Source: Burkholderia sp. Ac-20365 (GTDB lineage Bacteria > Pseudomonadota > Gammaproteobacteria > Burkholderiales > Burkholderiaceae). Taken from it: a stretch of 64,000 nt of DNA. The stretch spans positions 558,001 to 622,000 of the forward strand of contig NZ_JAAGPI010000002.1 of NCBI RefSeq assembly GCF_017104715.1. Reading direction: 5' to 3'. Both the position numbers and the translations under genes were made by a program. A model generated the notes under the pieces. That model was not told the origin of the DNA, did no database searches, and worked only from the letters and a program-made list of their open reading frames with translations. Shown piece after piece: positions 19,832-27,888 of the stretch (its first letter is position 1; every line of letters begins with the position of its first letter).

Positions 19832-20564
19832 TTGTCTTGCGACGCTGGGTTTGGTTTGCTTAGCCTTGCGCGGGCATCCGCGTTTTGCTTTCATGCTTCA
19901 CACGTCGCCCCTGTGCGGGGCGGCACTTACTTTCTTTGCCGCCGCAAAGAAAGTAAGCAAAGAAAGCGGGCTAACACCGCCCGTTCTTGACCACCGCCTG
20001 AGGGCCCCCAACGGTTCCTCTCCTTCGCACGGCAACCTCTCAGTCCCCGCCCGTTGCTAGCGCTCCGAACGGACGCCTCACCCACTTCAATCACCCGTAA
20101 CGCAGCAAACGGCAGCGAATGGTTAATGCCGCCCAGGTGGCAAACTGTGTGTAGGTCGTAGTGCTTCACGCCTTGGCGCACTTACGACACCGATCGTGTT
20201 TTCCAGTCCGGAGTGAAGCGTGTACGCCGCGAACGCCGACACACAGTTTGCCGCAATAGAACGTGGGCAATCTCATGGCGCGGTTGTGACGCGGGAGTGT
20301 GAAGCGGGTGATGAGCCAGTTCGAAGCGCTGGCAGCGGGCATCGAGAAGGGAGATGCCGCGGACAGGACGGGGCTGCTGGGGGCCCGTGGGCAATTACAA
20401 GAATTGGCGGTGTTCAGCGGCTTTCTTTTGCCTACTTTTCTTTGCCGCGGCAAAGAAAAGTAGGTGCCGCCCCGCACAGGGGCGACGCGTGAAGCAGGCA
20501 AGACAAAACGCGGATGCCAGCAAAAACGACAACAAAAGCAAACCACCCCAGCGTCGCAAGACAA
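19832..20564. repeat. Inverted-duplication repeat element, copy A
   Basis: A 733-bp non-coding element bounded by an exact 18-bp inverted pair: TTGTCTTGCGACGCTGGG at 19832-19849 and its complement at 20547-20564. The two halves share anchors in the same order and opposite orientation: GGCATCCGCGTTTTG (19873; 20504-20518), hairpin CGCCCCTGTGCGGGGCG (19906; 20468-20484), a palindrome (32 bp at 19926-19957; a perfect 34 bp at 20431-20464), AACACCGCC-GTTCTTG (19973; 20398), GGGCCCCC (20002; 20379), AGCGCTYCGAAC (20059; 20319), TCACCCRCTTCA (20078; 20300) and GGCAAACTGTGTGT (20139-20152; 20239-20252). The centre is 86 bp. It occupies the divergent space between dacB and the response-regulator gene. 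No convincing gene or transposase is inside. Confidence 0.85.
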
Positions 20565-20683
20565 ATCAAAATCAGGCAAAAACAAAACCCCAACCCTCCG
20601 CCGTGCGCAGCAAAAAAACCTTGAGCGCTAGAATGCTGAATCGAAAACGCCAAGTGCCAGAACAGCCAAACGGACAAAAACCC

Positions 20684-21346
20684 ATGCGCATACTTCTCGT
20701 TGAAGACGACCGGATGATCGCCGAAGGCGTGCGCAAGGCGCTGCGCGGCGAGGGCTTCGCGGTCGACTGGGTGCAGGACGGCGAATCCGCGCTGAATGCG
20801 GTCGCGGGCCAGCCCTACGATCTCGTTCTGCTCGATCTCGGCCTGCCAAAGCGCGACGGTCTCGATGTCTTGCGCACGCTGCGCGCCCGCGGCAACCAGT
20901 TGCCCGTGCTGATCGTCACCGCGCGCGACGCCGTCGCGGATCGCGTGAAGGGCCTTGACGCAGGCGCCGACGATTACCTCGTCAAACCGTTCGATCTCGA
21001 TGAACTCGGCGCACGGATGCGCGCGCTGATCCGCCGCCAGTCCGGCCGCAGCGAATCGACGATCCGCCACGGCAATCTCACGCTCGATCCCGCGTCGCAT
21101 CAGGTCACGCTCGACGGCGCGCCCGTCGCATTGTCCGCGCGCGAGTTCGCGCTGCTTGCCGCGCTGCTCGCGCGGCCGGGCGCCGTGCTGTCGAAGAGCC
21201 AGCTCGAAGAAAAGATGTACGGCTGGGGCGAGGAGATCGGCAGCAATACCGTCGAAGTCTATATCCACGCGCTGCGCAAGAAGCTCGGCGCGGAACTGAT
21301 CCGCAACGTGCGCGGGCTCGGCTACATGATCGCGAAGGAAGCCTGA
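20684..21346 (+). CDS. OmpR/PhoB-family response regulator (QseB/PmrA-like)
   Basis: A 220-residue two-domain regulator. The receiver domain (1-115) has the acidic pair Asp8-Asp9, phosphoacceptor Asp51 (VLLDLGLP) and Lys in DYLVKPF. The C-terminal winged helix (about 125-218) has the family pattern NLTLDPASHQVTLDGAPVALSAREFALLAALLARPGAVLSKSQLEEKMYG and EVYIHALRKKLG. I chose the ATG at 20684; the frame is open much further upstream through repeat copy A without similarity. It is followed after 4 bp by its sensor kinase. The QseB/PmrA-like assignment fits the TTTAAG-N5-TTTAAG box found in front of the neighbouring protease gene. Confidence 0.92.
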   Translation: MRILLVEDDRMIAEGVRKALRGEGFAVDWVQDGESALNAVAGQPYDLVLLDLGLPKRDGLDVLRTLRARGNQLPVLIVTARDAVADRVKGLDAGADDYLVKPFDLDELGARMRALIRRQSGRSESTIRHGNLTLDPASHQVTLDGAPVALSAREFALLAALLARPGAVLSKSQLEEKMYGWGEEIGSNTVEVYIHALRKKLGAELIRNVRGLGYMIAKEA

Positions 21347-21350
21347 CACG

Positions 21351-22652
21351 ATGCGTTCGATTCGCCGTCAACTGTTGTTCTGGCTGCTCGCTATCGTGTT
21401 GCTGGGTGTCGGTATCGCGGGCTGGCTGATCTACCGTCAGGCGCTCGCCGAAGCCAACGAACTGTTCGATTACCAGTTGCAGGAAATCGCCGCCGCGCTG
21501 CCCGCCGAGCCGTTTTCACAGGTGCTCAGTTCGCGTGATACAGGCGACGAAGGCATCGTGCTGCAGATCTGGAATCGCAACGGCGTGCTGATGTATTACT
21601 CGCATCCGCGAGCGCCGCTCGCGCCGCGCGCCGAACTCGGCTTTTCGACGGAGCGTACCGAGCGCGGCGACTGGCGCGTGTATGGCGCGATCGTCGGCGA
21701 TAACGTCGTGCAGCTCGCGCAGCCGGTGTCGGTACGGAACCGGCTCGCGGCGAACGTCGCGCTGCGTACGCTGTGGCCGCTGATCGTGCTGCTGCCGCTG
21801 CTGGGCGTCGCGGTGTGGGGCGTCGTCGGACGAGGGCTCGCGCCGTTGCGGCGCGTGACAGGCGCACTCGACACGCGGCACCCCGAAGCGCTGGATCCTC
21901 TGCCCGACGCGCGTCTGCCGCTCGAAGTGCAGCCGCTCGTGCGCGCTTTGAATGCGCTGCTGGAACGGCTCGCCATCGCGCTCGATACGCAAAAAGCCTT
22001 CGTCGCCGATGCCGCGCACGAACTGCGCACGCCGCTCGCCGCCGTGCAGATCCAGTCGCAACTGGTCGCGCGCGCGCACGACGAAACCGAACGCCGCGAG
22101 GCATTGCAGGATCTGCAGGCGGGCGTCACGCGTGCGACGCGTCTTGCCGAGCAGTTGCTCGCGCTCGCGCGCTCCGAGCCGGACGGCCACGCGGCAACGG
22201 GCAGCGTCGATCTCAACGCGTTGATGCACGAATGCGTGACGGCCTATCTGCCGCTCGCGCAGGAACGCGGCGTCGATCTCGGCATCGAGGCGAGCGAGCC
22301 CGCCACCGTCGCCGGCGACGCGGAAGCGCTGCGCGTGATGCTCAACAATCTGATCGACAACGCAACCAAATACACGCCGGGCGGCGGGCGCGTCGATGTC
22401 TGCGTGCGCATCGAAAATGGCCGGCCCGTCTTGCAGATTGCCGACAGCGGCCCCGGCATTCCCGCTGACGAACGCAGCCGGGTGTTCGACCGTTTTTATC
22501 GCGTCGGCGCGGGCGCGAGCCGCGCACGCACCGACGTCGCCGGCAGCGGCCTCGGTCTTGCGATCGTGCGCCGCATCGCGCTTCAACATCACGCGCAGGT
22601 CTCGCTCGACGACTCCGCGTCGGGCGGGCTGCTGGTCAGCGTGCGCTTCTGA
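21351..22652 (+). CDS. Sensor histidine kinase (QseC/PmrB-like)
   Basis: A 433-residue inner-membrane kinase. Membrane segments are at about 8-29 and 143-160, enclosing a periplasmic sensor region of some 110 residues (about 30-140). The H-box is AADAAHELRTPLA (His223). The catalytic domain has an N-box (MLNNLIDNATKYTPGGG), a G1 box (QIADSGPGIP), FDRFYRVG and GSGLGLAIVRRIA. The short periplasmic loop and the partner regulator fit the QseC/PmrB group that responds to envelope conditions. Only 4 bp separate it from the response-regulator gene. Confidence 0.92.
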   Translation: MRSIRRQLLFWLLAIVLLGVGIAGWLIYRQALAEANELFDYQLQEIAAALPAEPFSQVLSSRDTGDEGIVLQIWNRNGVLMYYSHPRAPLAPRAELGFSTERTERGDWRVYGAIVGDNVVQLAQPVSVRNRLAANVALRTLWPLIVLLPLLGVAVWGVVGRGLAPLRRVTGALDTRHPEALDPLPDARLPLEVQPLVRALNALLERLAIALDTQKAFVADAAHELRTPLAAVQIQSQLVARAHDETERREALQDLQAGVTRATRLAEQLLALARSEPDGHAATGSVDLNALMHECVTAYLPLAQERGVDLGIEASEPATVAGDAEALRVMLNNLIDNATKYTPGGGRVDVCVRIENGRPVLQIADSGPGIPADERSRVFDRFYRVGAGASRARTDVAGSGLGLAIVRRIALQHHAQVSLDDSASGGLLVSVRF

Positions 22653-22702
22653 ATCGCCCGCCCGGCGGGGGTTTCCGAAAGGCTTACATCGCGTAGGCGT
22701 TG

Positions 22703-22719
22703 TTTAAGATTGATTTAAG
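22703..22719 (+). promoter_or_regulatory. PmrA/QseB-type direct-repeat box in front of the Do protease gene
   Basis: TTTAAG-ATTGA-TTTAAG matches the published PmrA/QseB recognition pattern YTTAAK-N5-YTTAAK exactly. It lies 59-75 bases before the protease start and would overlap the -35 region of a promoter whose -10 could be TACTCT (22730-22735). The response regulator encoded 1.4 kb upstream is the obvious candidate to bind it. Confidence 0.6.
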
Positions 22720-22777
22720 CGACGCCACGTACTCTGTGCTTCATCGAAGAGTCAACTCTCCCAATCAGGAGTACACG

Positions 22778-24301
22778 ATGAAAGCAAACATGCTGACCCG
22801 TAGCGCCGTTGCAGCGGCAGTCGTTATCGCATTGTCGGCGGGCTACGTGGCCGGCCATCGCAACGTGCCCGCGCCCGAAGTGATCGCGCCCGCGGCCGCC
22901 GCGATGATGCCTGCCGAAGCTGCGGCGAAGACGGGCATCCCCGATTTCTCGGGCCTCGTTGAAACGTATGGCCCCGCTGTCGTGAACATCAGCGCGAAGC
23001 ACGTCGTCAAGCAGACGGCGTACCGCGGCGGCAATGGCGGTAACGGCGGCAACGCAGGTCAATTGCCGATCGACCCGAGCGATCCGTTCTATCAGTTCTA
23101 CAAACACTTCTTCGGTGGCCAGATGCCGGGCGGACAAGGCCCGAACGGCGGCGGCGATGACGGCGACCGTCCGAGCGCGAGCCTCGGCTCGGGCTTCATC
23201 ATCAGCAGCGATGGCTATGTGCTGACCAATGCGCACGTCGTCGATGGCGCGAACGTGGTCACCGTGAAGCTCACCGACAAGCGCGAGTACAAGGCCAAAG
23301 TGGTCGGCGCGGACAAGCAGTCGGACGTCGCCGTGCTGAAGATCGACGCGAAGGATCTGCCGACCGTGAAGATCGGCGATCCGCGCGCGAGCAAGGTCGG
23401 CCAGTGGGTCGTCGCGATCGGTTCGCCGTACGGCTTCGACAACACAGTGACGTCGGGCATCATCAGCGCGAAGTCGCGCTCGCTGCCGGATGAAAACTAC
23501 ACGCCGTTCATTCAAACCGACGTGCCGGTGAATCCAGGTAACTCGGGCGGACCGCTGTTCAATCTGCAAGGCGAAGTGATCGGCATCAACTCGATGATCT
23601 ACTCGCAGACGGGCGGCTTCCAGGGTCTTTCGTTCGCTATCCCGATCAATGAGGCGATGAAGGTCAAGGATGATCTCGTGAAGACGGGGCATGTGAGCCG
23701 CGGTCGCCTCGGCGTCGCTGTTCAAAGCGTGAACCAGACACTCGCCGATTCGTTCGGCATGAAGAAGCCGCAAGGCGCGCTGGTGAGTTCCGTCGATCCG
23801 GGCGGGCCGGCAGCGAAGGCAGGCTTGCAGCCGGGCGACGTGATCCTGTCGGTGGACGGTGTCGACGTGGCGGATTCGTCGGCGCTGCCGGCGCAGATCG
23901 CGGGCATCAAGCCGGGCACGCAGGCTGACGTCCAGGTGTGGCGCGACAAGTCGACCAAGGATCTGAAGGTGACGATCGGCTCGTTGTCGGATGCGAAGCT
24001 GGCATCGAACGACGACAACGGTCCCGCGCAGATGCAAGGTCGCCTCGGTGTCGCCGTGCGTCCGCTGACGCCGCAGGAAAAGAGCGGCGCATCCGTGTCG
24101 CACGGTCTGCTGGTGCAGGATGCGAGCGGCGCGGCTGCGAGCGCGGGCATCCAGCCGGGTGACGTGATTCTGGCTGTCAACGGTCGGTCGGTGTCGAACG
24201 TCGATCAGTTGAAGCAGGCGGTGTCGGCGGCGGGCAACAGCATTGCGCTGCTGATCCAGCGCGATAACTCGCAGATCTTCGTCCCCGTCGATCTCGGTTA
24301 A
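22778..24301 (+). CDS. Do-family periplasmic serine protease (DegP/MucD type)
   Basis: A 507-residue periplasmic HtrA protease/chaperone that degrades or refolds misfolded envelope proteins. The signal sequence is at about 1-25 (AVAAAVVIALSAGYVAG). The trypsin-like domain has His153 (TNAHVVD), Asp183 (QSDVAVL) and Ser256 (GNSGGPLFN). Two PDZ domains follow at about 295-385 and 410-500, each with a GD-V-IL-V-G pattern. A Gly/Asn-rich loop (about 84-94) corresponds to the LA-loop region. I chose the ATG at 22778 with AGGAG upstream. It directly follows the two-component genes and carries a matching regulator box, suggesting an envelope-stress regulon. Confidence 0.93.
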   Translation: MKANMLTRSAVAAAVVIALSAGYVAGHRNVPAPEVIAPAAAAMMPAEAAAKTGIPDFSGLVETYGPAVVNISAKHVVKQTAYRGGNGGNGGNAGQLPIDPSDPFYQFYKHFFGGQMPGGQGPNGGGDDGDRPSASLGSGFIISSDGYVLTNAHVVDGANVVTVKLTDKREYKAKVVGADKQSDVAVLKIDAKDLPTVKIGDPRASKVGQWVVAIGSPYGFDNTVTSGIISAKSRSLPDENYTPFIQTDVPVNPGNSGGPLFNLQGEVIGINSMIYSQTGGFQGLSFAIPINEAMKVKDDLVKTGHVSRGRLGVAVQSVNQTLADSFGMKKPQGALVSSVDPGGPAAKAGLQPGDVILSVDGVDVADSSALPAQIAGIKPGTQADVQVWRDKSTKDLKVTIGSLSDAKLASNDDNGPAQMQGRLGVAVRPLTPQEKSGASVSHGLLVQDASGAAASAGIQPGDVILAVNGRSVSNVDQLKQAVSAAGNSIALLIQRDNSQIFVPVDLG

Positions 24302-24416
24302 TGGCGAAGCGGGCGGCAGTGCTGGCGGCGCGGTACGCGTGCACCGGTAAAAGCTGCCGCCCGTAGGAAAAAACGAAAGGTTTGCCGCCGCCGTGCGCGG
24401 CGAGTGATGAACGGTA

Positions 24417-24440
24417 CAGGCCCGAATTTCGGGCCTGTGT
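24417..24440 (+). terminator. Hairpin terminator after the Do protease gene
   Basis: CAGGCCCGAA and TTCGGGCCTG (24417-24437) form a perfect 10-bp stem with a single-base centre, followed by TGTCGTTTGTGG, only weakly U-rich. The rest of 24302-24533 shows nothing else I can support. Confidence 0.55.
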
Positions 24441-24533
24441 CGTTTGTGGAGCATGATCAGGCGGCATAGGCATACAGATTGCGTACGGATACGCGTCAGA
24501 ACTGTTTGGGTTCGCCCTAAAGGAGCCACGCAA

Positions 24534-25031
24534 ATGATTCAACGTCGTATTGTCGCCCGCGCCGTCACGGCAGCGGCTGCGACCGTTCTCATGTTCGGCC
24601 TGTCGGGCGGCGCGTATGCGCAGCAGGCAAGTGAAGTCACGGGCGGCACCACCACGGACAGCACCAGCGCCGGCAACGTCAATGGCGAAGGCTTGCCGCA
24701 AGTTCAGCAACAGGGCGACGTGTCGTTCACGTCGGGCGGCGTCGGTCTCGACGAATCGAAGGCGCTGCAGGCCGCACAAAGCCAGTGGCCGTTGTCGCTG
24801 CGCTTCACGGGCCCGGGTTCCGACTATCTCTCCGACGTCAAGGTGAAGATCGTCGACGCGCACGGCGGCAGCGTACTCGACACCACCGCGCGCGGGCCGT
24901 ACATGCTGGTGAAGCTGCGCCCCGGCCGCTACACGGTGCACGCGGCATACAAGGAAAACGACCAGTCGAAGCCGATCACTATTCCGGCAAAGGGCACGGC
25001 GAAGGCGGCGTTCTTCTGGAAGACCCAGTAA
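24534..25031 (+). CDS. Secreted protein with carboxypeptidase-regulatory-like fold
   Basis: A 165-residue exported protein. A signal peptide at about 1-30 ends in GGAYAQ. A Thr/Ser/Gly-rich linker follows, then a beta-sandwich-like domain from about residue 85 (LRFTGPGSDYLSDVKVKIVDAHGGSVLDTTARGPYMLVKLRPGRYTVHAAY). The pattern of a variable 'property' strand followed by PGRYTV is that of carboxypeptidase-regulatory-like or SpaA/Cna-B-like domains. Function unknown. AAAGGAG stands ahead of the ATG at 24534. It lies downstream of the envelope protease but has its own leader and a terminator before it. Confidence 0.8.
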   Translation: MIQRRIVARAVTAAAATVLMFGLSGGAYAQQASEVTGGTTTDSTSAGNVNGEGLPQVQQQGDVSFTSGGVGLDESKALQAAQSQWPLSLRFTGPGSDYLSDVKVKIVDAHGGSVLDTTARGPYMLVKLRPGRYTVHAAYKENDQSKPITIPAKGTAKAAFFWKTQ

Positions 25032-25225
25032 GCGATCCGAAGCGATTGGGAAAGGCGGCCGAAAGAGGCGATCAGAAAGAGGCGATCAAACACGCGTCGG
25101 CTCGCCGCCGCGCGGCCGGCCAGGCCAGCGCGAAGGCCGCGGGCGCAACGCGCTTACGTCGGCAATCGGTGCAGACCCGATACCGCAACGAAGGTCGCGC
25201 AAGCCGCCCGCGTTTGGTCAATAAT

Positions 25226-25256
25226 GAAGCCACGGACACGCTCCGTGGCTTCCGCA
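25226..25256 (+). terminator. Rho-independent-like hairpin after the secreted-protein gene
   Basis: GAAGCCACGGA (25226-25236) pairs perfectly with TCCGTGGCTTC (25242-25252) around CACGC. The 366 bp between 25032 and 25397 otherwise hold no gene that I can support. Confidence 0.55.
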
Positions 25257-25397
25257 TTTCGAAGCCGACGCTGGGTGGCCCAGAAGACGCGCACCGCTGA
25301 ATGACAGGCCGGGGCGCGTGCTACGAGTGCCGGGCTGACGGTCAGCACGGCGACTGAGCGGGACGTGCGCCCACGTGCCAGCAGCGGAGCGGATCAG

Positions 25398-25838
25398 ATG
25401 AGCAATGCCCCAAACGGTGGAAGCGCCGAAGCTTCGGACAGCGGCAGCGTTGCGAGCGGCGGTGCGCCAGCGCACGTTGGCGACACTGGGGCCAGCCATA
25501 CGATTACCATTACGGCCAACCAGCATCGGGTCCGCGTGATACATCAGGGCGTGACGTTTGCGGATACGCGCGCCGGCTTTACCGTGAGTGAAACCGGCTA
25601 TGCCGACGTGTTTTATTTTCCCCGCGCCGACGTCAACATGGCGCGACTCAAACGCTCGGATCACACGTCGGATTGCCCCTTCAAGGGGGAAGCCTCGTAC
25701 TTTCATCTGCGCACGGAAGACGAGACGATCGAAAACGCAGTCTGGAGCTACGAAAAGCCTTTGGAACAGGTGAAGCAGATCGCGGGGTATCTTGCGTTTC
25801 ACGCATCGCATGTCGACCGCATCGATCAGACGTCCTGA
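25398..25838 (+). CDS. DUF427 domain protein
   Basis: A 146-residue cytosolic protein. After a low-complexity Gly/Ser/Ala N-terminus of about 40 residues comes a DUF427 domain: VRVIHQGVTFADTRAG, YFPRADVNMARL, then SDHTSDCPFKGEASYF and the late WSYEKPLEQVKQIAGYLAFH. The conserved CPFKG and Tyr residues define the family, which forms a small beta-tent fold of unknown activity. I chose the ATG at 25398; 25365 is an alternative. The next gene starts 33 bp later on the same strand, so the two are likely co-transcribed. Confidence 0.85.
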   Translation: MSNAPNGGSAEASDSGSVASGGAPAHVGDTGASHTITITANQHRVRVIHQGVTFADTRAGFTVSETGYADVFYFPRADVNMARLKRSDHTSDCPFKGEASYFHLRTEDETIENAVWSYEKPLEQVKQIAGYLAFHASHVDRIDQTS

Positions 25839-25871
25839 TCCCGCAGTCGCACGGCAATCGGGGAGGCTGCC

Positions 25872-26621
25872 ATGGAATTGAACGACGCGTTGAGGGTGCC
25901 GCTGGCGCCGTCCGAAGTCTGGGACGCGCTGCAGGATCTCGCGTTGCTGCGCGCAAGTCTCGACAATTGCGAGTCGCTGCGACAGCTCCAGGGCGGCGAA
26001 TATCTGCTGGCGATGACCGTGCCGCTCGGGCCGTTGCGCGCGCACTATCACATCCGCGCGCACGTCGCGAGCGAGGACGGTGTGAACAGCGCGAAGCCGC
26101 ATCGCACGCTCAATTTCAAGGCGCGCGCGGAGGGCGTCGGCTCGCTGCGCGGCCAGATCGACGTGTCGTTGCGCACCGACGATCATCTCCATCTGCCCGG
26201 ACGCGGCCCGAGCACGCGCATCGACTATTCGGTGTGGGCGACGTCGGCGGGACCGCTCGCCGAATTGCCCGCGCGCCAGATCGAAAACGCGCTGCACGAA
26301 CTGGCCGATGATTTCTTCACGGAGTTCTGCGCAGTCGTTCAGGCGAAGCACGGCAAGGGGCCGAACCGCGCATCGGGTGCGCAAGGGCGGCGCCAGCATG
26401 TGTTTCTGCGGCCGATCACTCTGTCTGGCGTCGCGCGGCGCGCGCGCCAGCACGACCAGCAGCATGGCGGTACGCTGACCGGGCGCGCTGCGCATTCGCT
26501 GCTGCACGGCCTGCATCACCATGACCACGATCCGCATGTGCTGCCGCACTGGGCGTGGGCGGCGATGATTTTCTTCGTCGCGCTGCTGCTTTACGTGGCG
26601 CGATACTTCACGCAAGGCTGA
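25872..26621 (+). CDS. CoxG-like SRPBCC-domain membrane-anchored protein
   Basis: A 249-residue protein. The first 155 residues have the SRPBCC/CoxG fold pattern (MELNDALRVPLAPSEVWDALQDLALLRASLDNCESL, then EYLLAMTVPLGPLRAHYHIRA), related to the carbon monoxide dehydrogenase maturation protein CoxG. A basic, disordered linker follows, with a His-rich patch (LLHGLHHHDHDPHV), and a single C-terminal membrane segment (WAAMIFFVALLLYVARYF). CoxG proteins recruit molybdo-hydroxylases to the membrane in carboxydotrophs; no CO dehydrogenase genes are nearby, so the role here is open. It ends 24 bp from the convergent GlxA-type regulator gene. Confidence 0.8.
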   Translation: MELNDALRVPLAPSEVWDALQDLALLRASLDNCESLRQLQGGEYLLAMTVPLGPLRAHYHIRAHVASEDGVNSAKPHRTLNFKARAEGVGSLRGQIDVSLRTDDHLHLPGRGPSTRIDYSVWATSAGPLAELPARQIENALHELADDFFTEFCAVVQAKHGKGPNRASGAQGRRQHVFLRPITLSGVARRARQHDQQHGGTLTGRAAHSLLHGLHHHDHDPHVLPHWAWAAMIFFVALLLYVARYFTQG

Positions 26622-26645
26622 ACGCAGCCTCGGCGGCCGATCGTT

Positions 26646-27740
26646 TCAAACGCCGCGAAACTCGCGCCGCCACGCGGACGGCGACGTCCTGAACGCGTCA
26701 GTGAAATGCTGGCGCAGCGACGCCGTCGAGCCGAATCCCGCCATCCCCGCAATCGCTTCGATTGATTCATCCGTGCTTTCGAGCAGATGCTGGGCGCGCG
26801 CGAGCCGCTGACCCAGCAGCCACGTGCTCACCGTCGTCCCCGTCGCCGCCTTGAAGTGCCGTGTGAACGTGCGGCGGCTCATCGCTGCGCGCCCGGCGAG
26901 GGAATCGAGCGTATGCGGCGCGTCGAGCGTGCCGTTCACCCAGTCGAGCAAAGCTGACAGGCGATTGCCGCGCAGATCGGGCGGCATTGGCTGCTGGACA
27001 TATTGCGCCTGGCCGCCCTGGCGGTGCGGCGGCACCACGAGGCGCCGCGCGATGTAGTTGGCGCTCCCGGCGCCGCACAGCTTGCGCACGACGTGCAGGC
27101 AACAATCGAGTCCCGCCGCCGTGCCCGCCGAGGTGAGGATGTCGCCGTCGTCGACGTACAGCACCTGCGGATCCACCTTCACCTTCGGGAAGCGCCGCGC
27201 GAAATCGGCGGCCCATGCCCAGTGCGTGGTCGCCGGGCGTCCGTCGAGCAGTCCCGCGGCGGCAAGCACATAGGCGCCGAGGCACAGGCCCACCAGCTGC
27301 GCGCCGCGTGCGTGCGCCGCGCGCAACGCGTCGAGCAGCGCGGCGGGCGGCGCTTCGTCGGGATCGCGCCAGGTGGGCACGATGATCGTGTCGGCGTCCG
27401 CGAGCGCGTCGAGCCCGTGGGTTGCGGCGATCGAAAAGCCGGCGGTCGTCGACAACGGCCCGGCATCGAACGAACAGACACGGAATTCGAAACCGAGCAC
27501 GCCGCCGTCGGTACGGTCTTCGGCGAACACGACGCAGGGCACGGACAGATGGAACGGGCTGATGCCGTCGAATGCGACGGCCGCGACGACGTGCGGTGTT
27601 TTCGGCGCGGTGCGGCACGTAGCGTTTTCTTCCCGGCGTCGAGTCGCGCGCGAATCCGGTTGAGACGCCGGCTGGCTGGCAGGCTTTGCGGCGGCCCTTG
27701 AAGCGGGCTTCAGAGCGGTGCGGACAGCGGAGCGGGCCAT
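26646..27740 (-). CDS. GlxA-family transcriptional regulator (DJ-1/PfpI domain plus AraC HTH)
   Basis: A 364-residue regulator. Residues about 48-215 form a DJ-1/PfpI-like domain (VAAVAFDGISPFHLSVPCVVF, then LVGLCLGAYVLAAAGLLDGRPATTHW with the elbow Cys). Residues about 265-362 form the AraC helix-turn-helix pair (LDSLAGRAAMSRRTFTRHFKAATGTTVSTWLLGQRLARAQHLLESTDESIEAIAGMAGFGSTASLRQHF). GlxA-type regulators often control amino acid or quaternary-amine catabolism. It is divergent from an isochorismatase-family gene 148 bp away, its most likely target. The Ala/Ser/Gln-rich first 40 residues suggest that the true start may be further in. Confidence 0.88.
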   Translation of the reverse strand: MARSAVRTALKPASRAAAKPASQPASQPDSRATRRREENATCRTAPKTPHVVAAVAFDGISPFHLSVPCVVFAEDRTDGGVLGFEFRVCSFDAGPLSTTAGFSIAATHGLDALADADTIIVPTWRDPDEAPPAALLDALRAAHARGAQLVGLCLGAYVLAAAGLLDGRPATTHWAWAADFARRFPKVKVDPQVLYVDDGDILTSAGTAAGLDCCLHVVRKLCGAGSANYIARRLVVPPHRQGGQAQYVQQPMPPDLRGNRLSALLDWVNGTLDAPHTLDSLAGRAAMSRRTFTRHFKAATGTTVSTWLLGQRLARAQHLLESTDESIEAIAGMAGFGSTASLRQHFTDAFRTSPSAWRREFRGV

Positions 27741-27888
27741 CGTGGCCTCCCGTTCGACAATACGAATGGCCCGATCCTAGCGAAAATTGTCATTCGGGTC
27801 ACTGTCGGGCGATGGCTGAAACGCGAACAATGCGCACATCGCGGCTGCAAACGCCAGCCGCCGTCGTCAACCATCAAGGAGAGTTGCC

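Noticed and set aside
19832..20564. Insertion sequence with transposase
   Set aside because: No transposase-like frame, and no clear target-site duplication beside the terminal 18-mers.
20166..20585. Reading frames inside the three repeat elements (also 35708-36133 plus and 42355-43014 minus) that share the stretch GGTYFSLPRQRKVGKRKPLN
   Set aside because: The shared peptide only reflects the conserved palindrome and hairpin DNA. The frames run through structural repeats, have no ribosome binding sites, and start and end differently in each copy.
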